Source: VBAS01 sp964444975 (GTDB taxonomy: Bacteria; Bacteroidota; Bacteroidia; Chitinophagales; Chitinophagaceae). From it: a stretch of 64,000 nt of DNA. The notes under the pieces were generated by a model. It ran no database searches. It was given only the letters and a program-made list of their open reading frames with translations, and was not told the origin of the DNA. A program made the translations under genes and the position numbers. The stretch covers positions 1-64,000 of the forward strand of contig CAYUJD010000005.1 of assembly GCA_964444975.1 (NCBI GenBank), in the 5' to 3' direction. Shown here in pieces: positions 17,301 to 24,365 of this stretch; positions within the stretch are counted from its first letter, which is position 1; each line of letters opens with the position of its first letter.

Positions 17301-18692
17301 ATGGAACGCCGGAAATTTTTAGGGTACACAGCGGCTGCCGGTGCATCGCTGATGCTGCATCCGTTTGCTTCGTTTGCTTTCACGGGTGCCAAAATAAAAC
17401 TCGCCATGGTGGGCACCGGTCACCGCGGGTCGAGCCTCTGGGGCATCAGCCTGCTGAAAAATTTTGGTGACACGGTGGAATTTGTCGGGCTGTGCGACAT
17501 CAACCCGGGACGGTTGGCTTATGTAAAGGATGCAATGAAAGTGAATTGCCCCCCTTACACCGATTTTGAAAAGATGCTGCGGGAATCGAAACCAGATTAT
17601 GTGATTGTGACCACCGTAGATTCCACGCATGATGAATTTATAGTGAAAGCGCTGGACATTGGTGTGAATGTGATTACCGAAAAGCCGCTAACAACCGATG
17701 AAACAAAACTGAAACGAATACTGGATGACGAAAAGCGGTCGGGAAAAAATGTGATTGTGGCTTTCAATTACCGGCACAGCGTGCACAATATGCAGCTGAA
17801 AGAAATACTGGCAGCAGACCGTGTGGGTAAAATAACTTCAGTTGATTTCAACTGGTACCTGAATGTATATCACGGCGCCGATTATTTCCGCCGCTGGCAT
17901 GGAAGAATGAACAAGAGCGGATCGCTGTGGGTGCACAAAGCCACGCACCATTTTGATTTGCTCAACTGGTGGCTGAACAGCGAGCCGGTGGAAGTGATGG
18001 CGTACGGCGCACTGGAGCATTACGGAAAAAACAATCCGTTTCGTGCTGTGAAGTGCCGCGGCTGTGAGCATAAGGATACATGCAGTTTTTATTGGGACAT
18101 TACTAACGACCAGCGGCTGGTGGATTTGTACGTAAAAAACGAGCAGCACGACGGCTACATCCGCGACGGGTGTGTATGGAGCAATGAAATTGATATTTAC
18201 GACAAGATGAGTGCACAGATTATTTATGCCAACGGGGTTGTTGCAAATTATTCGCTTACGACCTATTCACCCTACGAAGGCTGGCAGATTGCATTCAATG
18301 GCATGAAAGGAAGGATTGAAACATGGGAAGACATTCCTTACCTGCAAAAAACCCCCGATGACCAGGCCAAACGCCACGCCATCGAAATGAGTAATGCCGA
18401 CGATGCGGTAAAAGGTGATGTGAGGGAAATACTGGTGATGGATAATTTCGAAAAGAGTTATGAAATTTTTACCACACCCAAAATAGCCGGAGGCCATGGC
18501 GGCGGCGACATACGCATGCAGCGCCGGATGTTTGTGGATAAAAATGATAACCCGCACCACGTGATGGCCGGCACAAGAGAAGGCGCCATGAGCATCCTGG
18601 TTGGCATTGCAGCAAGAAAAAGCATCGAAGAAAAGCGGCCGGTGAAGATTTCGGAACTGACTGACCTGGTGCCGGTGGCAAAACGGTTTTAA
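17301..18692 (+). CDS. Gfo/Idh/MocA-family oxidoreductase with Tat-type signal
   Basis: 463 residues. The N-terminus MERRKFLGYTAAAGAS is a twin-arginine signal, implying export in folded form with bound cofactor. Then come the Rossmann motif MVGTGHRGSSLWG, VITEKPLTTDE and the catalytic-domain block SGSLWVHKATHHFDLLNWW. A Cys cluster, CRGCEHKDTC, lies at about 249-258 and is not general in this superfamily; it may bind a metal. I chose the ATG at 17301 because it begins the Tat signal; the longer open frame overlaps the GH43 gene. Relatives include secreted dehydrogenase-like proteins and GH109-type NAD-dependent glycosidases, so a glycosidase role is possible. Confidence 0.88.
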   Translation: MERRKFLGYTAAAGASLMLHPFASFAFTGAKIKLAMVGTGHRGSSLWGISLLKNFGDTVEFVGLCDINPGRLAYVKDAMKVNCPPYTDFEKMLRESKPDYVIVTTVDSTHDEFIVKALDIGVNVITEKPLTTDETKLKRILDDEKRSGKNVIVAFNYRHSVHNMQLKEILAADRVGKITSVDFNWYLNVYHGADYFRRWHGRMNKSGSLWVHKATHHFDLLNWWLNSEPVEVMAYGALEHYGKNNPFRAVKCRGCEHKDTCSFYWDITNDQRLVDLYVKNEQHDGYIRDGCVWSNEIDIYDKMSAQIIYANGVVANYSLTTYSPYEGWQIAFNGMKGRIETWEDIPYLQKTPDDQAKRHAIEMSNADDAVKGDVREILVMDNFEKSYEIFTTPKIAGGHGGGDIRMQRRMFVDKNDNPHHVMAGTREGAMSILVGIAARKSIEEKRPVKISELTDLVPVAKRF

Positions 18693-18704
18693 AAAAATAC
18701 ACGT

Positions 18705-19133
18705 ATGAGAATATTCATTTTAATGACATTTCTTTTTGCCTCGTTGAATTCTTTCGCACAAAATCAGAAAATAAATGAGGTGGCTGCTGCTGTGGAGCAA
18801 CTCAGGATAGCCATGATAAAAGCCGATAAGACATCGCTTGAAAACCTGGCAGCCGATAAATTAAGCTATGGCCACAGCAGCGGCGCCGTAGATGATAAAA
18901 AAACATTTGTGGAAAAAATCGTCAGCGGCCAGTCGGTTTTTGAAAGCATTGATTTATCGGAACAGACCATCAGTGTCAGTGGTAATGTGGCCGTGGTGCG
19001 TCATCTGTTATTTGCCAAAACCAATGATGCCGGCAAAGGCCCCGGCGAAGTAAAGCTGAAGATTCTACTGGTGTGGCAAAAACAAAAAAAGAACGGCTGG
19101 AAACTGCTGGCTCGCCAGGCAGTGAGGGTGTGA
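18705..19133 (+). CDS. Secreted NTF2/SnoaL-like (DUF4440-type) protein
   Basis: 142 residues: a signal peptide (about 1-18, LNSFAQ) followed by one small alpha-beta cone domain typical of NTF2/SnoaL-like proteins (IADKTSL-like helix, KTFVEKIVSG, ISVSGNVAVVRHLL, WKLLARQAVRV). These domains bind small molecules or catalyse isomerisations, but no catalytic residue can be assigned here. It starts 12 bases after the Tat oxidoreductase and is probably the last gene of the susC transcription unit. Function in pectin use is unknown. Confidence 0.8.
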   Translation: MRIFILMTFLFASLNSFAQNQKINEVAAAVEQLRIAMIKADKTSLENLAADKLSYGHSSGAVDDKKTFVEKIVSGQSVFESIDLSEQTISVSGNVAVVRHLLFAKTNDAGKGPGEVKLKILLVWQKQKKNGWKLLARQAVRV

Positions 19134-19146
19134 GAGAAACTCTGAA

Positions 19147-19269
19147 TCGTTAGTCAATTGTCTTTAGTCTTTAGTTTCTTTTGGCTCTCTAATATTGTTT
19201 TGAGGTTTCATACTGCCTGCTACCTGGCTACTGTATCCTGACCACTGACTACTTATTATCAACTAACGA
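19147..19269. repeat. Intergenic repeat with inverted ends
   Basis: The gap before the GH28 gene contains TCGTTAGT at 19147-19154 and its complement ACTAACGA at 19262-19269, enclosing low-complexity TTAGTCTTTAGT and ACTGACTAC tracts. It looks like a small degenerate palindromic repeat. I see no coding sequence in the 239-base gap. Confidence 0.35.
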
Positions 19270-19283
19270 CTAAACTCTGGTTT

Positions 19284-19309
19284 CGTTCCCGGTATCGTTT
19301 GCGTAAATA
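19284..19309 (+). promoter_or_regulatory. Candidate LacI operator and promoter upstream of the GH28 gene
   Basis: A second copy of the susC-upstream motif: CGTT, then CCCGGTATCGTTTGCG, then TAAATA, identical at 21 of 26 positions and again followed by a CCCCC tract. The changes leave the dyad CGnnAnCGnTnnCG intact. The TTTG at 19298-19301 is 18 bases before AAACTTTG (19320-19327), which resembles a -7 box, so the operator probably covers the -33 element. It marks a second regulated start within the pectin locus. Confidence 0.6.
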
Positions 19310-19372
19310 TTTCCCCCTAAAACTTTGACAGCCAGTAAATATAGGGGTAGAATTGTGTTCTAAACAGATTGC

Positions 19373-21031
19373 ATGGGCCGTATTGTTCTGATTCTGCTAA
19401 TTACACTGTTTCCTGCTTTTGGATTTGCGCAAAAACCGAAACCGGTTATTGTTATCTCTCCAAAGTTTAAGAAAGATACTGTCAGCATTAAAAAGTTCGG
19501 TGCAGTTCCCGATGGAAATTTCCTGAACACAAAAGCCATCAACAATGCCATTGAGGCAATGCATAAAAGAGGCGGCGGCGTAGTGCTGGTGCCCGCCGGC
19601 TTGTGGCTCACGGGTCCTGTTGTTTTAAAAAGCAATATCAATCTTCATCTCGCTGCAGGCGCCACTTTATTGTTTACAAAAGATTTTAACCAATACCCGC
19701 TGGTAAAAGCCAATTGGGAAGGACTGCCGCAGATGCGCAACCAGTCGCCCATCTCCGCCACTGATGCCGTCCATATTGCCATCACAGGCAAAGGAATCAT
19801 TGATGGCAACGGCGACGCATGGCGCATGGTGAAAAAAGACAAGCTGAATGAAACGCAGTGGAAAAAGCTGCTGGCAACCGGCGGTGTGCTGAGCGAGGAT
19901 AAAAAAACCTGGTATCCTTCGGAAAAATCATTCAAAGGTTCAAAGCTTACCAATCCCGGCGCAATATCAGCCGGCAAGGATGATGCATTTTATGAAAGCA
20001 TCAGGGATTTTTTGCGGCCCAATCTTGTGTTGCTTACTAACTGTAAATATATATTGCTAGAAGGTGTTACGTTCCAGAATTCACCGGCCTGGTGCCTGCA
20101 CCCGCTGATGAGTGAGCATTTGACCGTCAGAAACATTTCTGTAAAAAATCCCTGGTATGCACAGAACGGCGACGGCATAGATGTGGAGAGCTGCAAAAAT
20201 GTACTGATTGAAAACTCGGTTTTCGATGTGGGCGACGATGCGCTGTGCATGAAAAGCGGCCGCGATGAAGAAGGCCGTAAGCGGGGAAAACCCACGGAGA
20301 ATGTAATTATCCGCAACTGCACCGTATATGCTGCGCATGGCGGTTTTGTAATCGGCAGCGAAATGAGCGGCGGAGCAAAAAATATATATGTAAACAATTG
20401 CACTTTTATCGGTACTGATATCGGGCTTCGTTTTAAAACCACCCGTGGCCGCGGCGGTGTGGTGGAAAATATTTTCATCAAAGACATTTACATGAAAGAC
20501 ATTCCCGGCGAAGCTATTTTGTTTGACATGTATTATGCCGCCAAAGACCCGATACCCCTGGCCGGCAAAAAAAGAGACCCGATAGCTATCGGGTTGCCAA
20601 AAGTGGAATTCAAACCGGTGGATGAAACCACGCCGGCGTTCAAAAATTTCCACATTAGCAATGTGTATTGCAATGGGGCGGAGAAAGCCATCTTCATCCG
20701 CGGGCTACCCGAAATGCATGTAAAAGATATTGTACTGGAAAATATGGTGCTGCAGGCAAAGAAGGGATTCGATATCCAGGAAGCAAGCAACATCACGTTC
20801 AGAAACATCAAAGTCATCAGCGATGAAACCAACCCGGTGATTGATGTGGTGCAGAGTGATAAGCTGCTGTTTGATAATATCAGCTTCAAAGAAGGAGCAG
20901 CGCTGCTGTTCAGGGTTAGCGGTGAAAGGAGTCTTGCTATCAGAATTAAAAACACGGATGCATCAAAAGCGAAGGAGAAAATCATGTATGAACTGGGAAG
21001 TAAGGATGAAAGTGTGAAATGGAATCCCTGA
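19373..21031 (+). CDS. GH28-family polygalacturonase
   Basis: Hydrolyses alpha-1,4-galacturonan or rhamnogalacturonan, releasing saturated galacturonate. The signal peptide ends at about residue 19 (GFAQ). The beta-helix carries the GH28 signatures NGDGID (Asp267 and Asp270 region, usual NTDGxD), GDDALCMKSG (Asp288, Asp289), AAHGGFVIGSE (His322) and RFKTTRGRGG. The N-terminal block KKFGAVPDG is the usual pectate-lyase-like entry strand. At 552 residues it is long for an endo enzyme and compatible with the exo subgroup. A short stretch (about residues 402-407, RDPIAI) is encoded by an 18-base perfect palindrome. It starts the second regulated unit of the locus. Confidence 0.94.
   Translation: MGRIVLILLITLFPAFGFAQKPKPVIVISPKFKKDTVSIKKFGAVPDGNFLNTKAINNAIEAMHKRGGGVVLVPAGLWLTGPVVLKSNINLHLAAGATLLFTKDFNQYPLVKANWEGLPQMRNQSPISATDAVHIAITGKGIIDGNGDAWRMVKKDKLNETQWKKLLATGGVLSEDKKTWYPSEKSFKGSKLTNPGAISAGKDDAFYESIRDFLRPNLVLLTNCKYILLEGVTFQNSPAWCLHPLMSEHLTVRNISVKNPWYAQNGDGIDVESCKNVLIENSVFDVGDDALCMKSGRDEEGRKRGKPTENVIIRNCTVYAAHGGFVIGSEMSGGAKNIYVNNCTFIGTDIGLRFKTTRGRGGVVENIFIKDIYMKDIPGEAILFDMYYAAKDPIPLAGKKRDPIAIGLPKVEFKPVDETTPAFKNFHISNVYCNGAEKAIFIRGLPEMHVKDIVLENMVLQAKKGFDIQEASNITFRNIKVISDETNPVIDVVQSDKLLFDNISFKEGAALLFRVSGERSLAIRIKNTDASKAKEKIMYELGSKDESVKWNP
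20577..20594. repeat. Perfect 18-base palindrome inside the GH28 gene
   Basis: ACCCGATAGCTATCGGGT is fully self-complementary and lies in frame in the coding sequence, encoding part of a loop (KKRDPIAIG). It resembles an inserted short palindromic element. Confidence 0.7.
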
Positions 21032-21035
21032 AAAC

Positions 21036-21064
21036 TAATCGGTGAAAATCTGTGTAATCTGTGA
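21036..21064. repeat. Short dispersed-type repeat (ATCTGTGTAATCTGTG)
   Basis: The 48-base gap between GH28 and GH105 genes is nearly filled by AATCGGTGAAAATC followed by ATCTGTGTAATCTGTG, which includes a direct repeat of ATCTGTG. It is of the non-coding intergenic type; no other copy is visible in this window. Confidence 0.35.
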
Positions 21065-21079
21065 GCATTAACTAGTCAA

Positions 21080-22990
21080 ATGAAGTTACACTTTATTATA
21101 GGATGCCTGTTTGCCGCAGCCACTGTTTCGGCTCAGCAAAAGCCATTATCGCAGCAAATGGCCGCTACTGTAATGAACACCTGGAAAGATTCATTTGCAC
21201 TGGATGGCAAACCGGCCAAATGGACTTACGACATGGGCGTAATATTGAAAGGCTTTGAAAACATCTGGCTTTCCAACGGCGACGTAAAATACTTCAATTA
21301 TATCCGCCAGCAGATTGATTTTTTTGTAAAAGATGACGGAACCATCAAAACCTACCGGCAGGACGAATACAACATTGACAATATCAATAACGGCAAACTG
21401 CTTCTTACCCTTTATCGTGTTACAGGTAAAGATAAATACCTGAAAGCAGCACAGTTGCTGCGGCAGCAGTTGCGTCAGCATCCCCGTACAAAAGAAGGCG
21501 GTTTCTGGCACAAAAAAATTTATCCATACCAGATGTGGCTCGACGGCCTTTATATGGCTCAGCCTTTTTATGCAGAATATGCCATGCTTTATCACGATGA
21601 CACTGCTTTCAATGATATAGCTAACCAGTTTATATGGATGGAAAAACATGCAAGGGATCCCAAAACAGGATTGCTTTATCATGCATGGGATGAAAGCAAA
21701 CAAATGAAATGGGCCGATCCGCAATCAGGATTGTCAAAACATTTCTGGGCAAGGGCCATGGGCTGGTATGCTACTGCACTGGTGGATGCGCTGGATTATT
21801 TTCCAAAAAATCATCCGAATCGGCAGCCACTGATTGATATACTGAACCGGCTGGTGAATGCACTGGAAAAACAACAGGATAATACCACGGGGCTCTGGTA
21901 CGATGTGATGAATTACAGCGGCCCGGGTAAAGAAAAAAATTATTTTGAAGCTTCTGCTTCGTCGCAGTTTGTGTATGCAGTTGCAAAAGCTGTCCGCAAA
22001 GGTTATTTGCCTGCCGGAAAAATTGCCATCGCAAAAAAAGGGTATGATGGAATTGTTAAGCGTTTTATTAAAAATGACAATGGGCAGACCGATTTGCATG
22101 GCACGGTAAAAGTTTCAGGCCTTGGAGGCAATCCGTTCCGCGACGGCAGTTTTGAATATTACATGAGTGAGCCGGTGATTGTAAACGACCCGAAAGGAAT
22201 CGGTGCCTTTCTGCTGGCAAGTGGTGAAATTGAAATGGTGAAAAACACGGGAAGTATCGGAACGGGTAAAACTATTTTGCTTGACCGCTGGTTCAACAGC
22301 GAGAAAAGAAAAGACATAACTGGCCAGGAAACATACTGGCATTATACATGGGAAGAAAGAAGCAATCCGGGTTTTTTTGTATGGGGAAAAATTTTTGAAA
22401 GCCTTGGGGGCAAATTAGCCAGCCTTGATGTGGCACCCACTCCAAATAATTTAAGCAAAGCATCTGTTTACATCATTGCCGATCCTGACCATGCAAAAGA
22501 TAATCCCAACCCCAATTATGTAACGGCGAAAGATGTGAAGACAATCAGTGATTGGGTAAAGGCAGGTGGTGTATTGGTTTTAATGGCAAACGACAGTGCC
22601 AATTGTGATCTGGAACATTTCAACAAGCTGGCATCGGTATTTGGAATAAAGTTCACACACAAAAGCATCAACATGGTGCAGAATGATGTGTTTGAGCAGG
22701 GGCTTGTAGTGCCGGATGATAACAATTCCATATTTCCATCAACGAATAAGATGTATTTAAAAGAGGTGAGCCCGCTGGAGATAAATACACCGGCAAAGGC
22801 TAATGCAACAAAAGATGGAGATGTGATAATTGCAACGGCAAAATTTGGAAAAGGAACTGTGTTCGCCGTTGGCGATCCGTGGCTGTATAACGAATATGTG
22901 GACGGAAGAAAATTACCGGCTGAATATGAGAATTTCAATGCAGCCGGTGAATTGGTGAAATGGTTACTGCAAAATGCAATTAAAAAATGA
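21080..22990 (+). CDS. GH105 unsaturated rhamnogalacturonyl/uronyl hydrolase with extra C-terminal domain
   Basis: Removes the unsaturated uronate left at the non-reducing end by pectate or rhamnogalacturonan lyases. The signal peptide (about 1-18) is followed by the (alpha/alpha)6 barrel to about residue 395. MWLDGLYMAQPFYAEYA has the catalytic Asp155, with FWARAMGWYATALVDAL and SASSQFVYAVAKAVRKG as further GH105/GH88 landmarks. From about residue 400 a second domain (ILLDRWFNSEKRKD, ASVYIIADPD, WVKAGGVLVLMANDSANC, GKGTVFAVGDPWLYNEY) resembles the DUF4350/glutamine-amidotransferase-like fold, without a usable nucleophile that I can see. GH105 enzymes are usually about 370-400 residues; this is 636. 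The next gene overlaps it by 4 bases. Confidence 0.92.
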   Translation: MKLHFIIGCLFAAATVSAQQKPLSQQMAATVMNTWKDSFALDGKPAKWTYDMGVILKGFENIWLSNGDVKYFNYIRQQIDFFVKDDGTIKTYRQDEYNIDNINNGKLLLTLYRVTGKDKYLKAAQLLRQQLRQHPRTKEGGFWHKKIYPYQMWLDGLYMAQPFYAEYAMLYHDDTAFNDIANQFIWMEKHARDPKTGLLYHAWDESKQMKWADPQSGLSKHFWARAMGWYATALVDALDYFPKNHPNRQPLIDILNRLVNALEKQQDNTTGLWYDVMNYSGPGKEKNYFEASASSQFVYAVAKAVRKGYLPAGKIAIAKKGYDGIVKRFIKNDNGQTDLHGTVKVSGLGGNPFRDGSFEYYMSEPVIVNDPKGIGAFLLASGEIEMVKNTGSIGTGKTILLDRWFNSEKRKDITGQETYWHYTWEERSNPGFFVWGKIFESLGGKLASLDVAPTPNNLSKASVYIIADPDHAKDNPNPNYVTAKDVKTISDWVKAGGVLVLMANDSANCDLEHFNKLASVFGIKFTHKSINMVQNDVFEQGLVVPDDNNSIFPSTNKMYLKEVSPLEINTPAKANATKDGDVIIATAKFGKGTVFAVGDPWLYNEYVDGRKLPAEYENFNAAGELVKWLLQNAIKK

Positions 22991-24063
22991 AACTAAGTAA
23001 AGCGGCCATAAAGTCGTATTACATGCTGCGGTTTTTGTTGTTGCCCCTGCTGGGCTCCATGCAGGCAGAGCAAAGCGCAGCCAACAACGGAATCGCTCAA
23101 TCCCTGCAGCGGATTGTAGTTGATGCCGGTGGCAGCGGCGATTACAAAACCATCCAGGGGGCTATCAACAGTTTGCCGGACTCATCCACCCTGCCGCGAA
23201 TAATATTTATTAAAAAAGGAACATACGCCGAAAAACTGTATATCGAAAAACCGAATATCATTTTCGAAGGTGAAGACAGGGAAAGCACCATTATCACGGC
23301 TTCCATTGCTAGGGATGAATGGCGCTGCGGCCATACCGATGACTGGGGCGTTGCCACCCTGAATGTAGGCGCCAGCGACATTACGCTGAAGAATCTTACT
23401 ATCGTAAACAGTTTTGGTTTTGATTATAAAGAACCTAAAACTATTTATTGCGCTGCGGACACTACAACCGATAAAATGAAAAAGCTGCGAAAAGACGGAC
23501 ACCAGATGGCGCTGCGTACAATGAATAGTGCAACGAGGCTGAAAGCCATCAATTGCCGGTTCCGTGCTTATGGCGGCGATACGGTGAGCCCATGGGAAGT
23601 GAACAACGGCATGTGGTATTTCAAAGACTGCATTATGGAAGGCGGTGTGGATTTTTACTGCCCCCGCGGCTGGGCCTGGGCCGAAAACTGCGAGTTCATA
23701 ACACATACCGGGCCGGCGGCCATCTGGCACGACGGTTCGGCGCATGAAGATTCAAAGACAGTGCTGCTGAACTGCACCTTTAAAGGTTATGATGGTTTTA
23801 TGCTGGGCCGCTATCACCGCGATGCGCAATTTTATCTTATAAACTGTGTGTTTGCCGACAATATGCGAGACTCGGCCATCTATCGTGTGCCGACAAACAA
23901 TGTGATTAAATGGGGACACCGGGTTTACTATTATAATTGTAAACGTAAGGCGGGAAATTATAAATGGTTTGCAGATAATATCAGTAAAGTGGCGGCGGAG
24001 AAGATAAATGTGGAGTGGGTGTTTGGGCAGCGATGGAGGCCGGCAGAACAGGAACGCGGATGA
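22987..24063 (+). CDS. CE8-like pectinesterase with altered active site
   Basis: 358 residues; a signal peptide is likely although preceded by a charged stretch. The pectin methylesterase beta-helix starts at VVDAGGSGDYKTIQGAIN. Compared with canonical CE8, the acid Asp is kept (GGDT, Asp198) but its preceding Gln is Gly197. The nucleophile Asp222 is kept in VDFYCPRG instead of VDFIFG. The Arg275 of LGRPW is kept, but the Trp is His277 (LGRYHR). It may be active with altered specificity, for example on other pectic esters. It overlaps the GH105 gene by 4 bases (ATGA). The last few codons and the stop lie in an intergenic repeat that is also present at 29131. Confidence 0.88.
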   Translation: MKLSKAAIKSYYMLRFLLLPLLGSMQAEQSAANNGIAQSLQRIVVDAGGSGDYKTIQGAINSLPDSSTLPRIIFIKKGTYAEKLYIEKPNIIFEGEDRESTIITASIARDEWRCGHTDDWGVATLNVGASDITLKNLTIVNSFGFDYKEPKTIYCAADTTTDKMKKLRKDGHQMALRTMNSATRLKAINCRFRAYGGDTVSPWEVNNGMWYFKDCIMEGGVDFYCPRGWAWAENCEFITHTGPAAIWHDGSAHEDSKTVLLNCTFKGYDGFMLGRYHRDAQFYLINCVFADNMRDSAIYRVPTNNVIKWGHRVYYYNCKRKAGNYKWFADNISKVAAEKINVEWVFGQRWRPAEQERG

Positions 24064-24090
24064 CACGGATGGAGCGGATAAACTGGATAA
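24047..24090. repeat. Dispersed repeat A, copy 1
   Basis: AACAGGAACgCgGATGACaC followed by GGAT-GGAGCGGATAA. A similar sequence is at 29131-29175. This copy supplies the last codons and stop of the CE8-like gene. Confidence 0.55.
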
Positions 24091-24365
24091 AAAGGGAATG
24101 TTTATATGAAATAAAAATCTGGGCTCATTCGCATAAGCAGCGATCTTGTTAAAAAAAAGTGAGGGGTTGAGTGAGGAGGAGTGATTCACTGATGATGTGG
24201 CAGAGCAGGAGGCTGAATAAATATTTGCAGTACTGCTACTCCCCTTTGGGGATTGAGATGCTGAAGAGGCTGCTGAATAGCGAACAGAACCCTGAACGGA
24301 GCGCCGCAAGGGACGATTCATCAGGGAACAAAAGCCGATAAAACAAAAATTAAGAACCAGGCATT
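24091..24365. repeat. Non-coding gap with repeats B and C
   Basis: The 302 bases between the CE8-like gene and uxaB hold no credible gene. They contain repeat A (end at 24090), repeat B CTCCCCTTTGGGGATT at 24239-24254, and repeat C GAACGGAGCGCCGCAAG at 24294-24310. No LacI-type site or convincing TAnnTTTG box is visible, so uxaB may be read from upstream. Confidence 0.5.
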
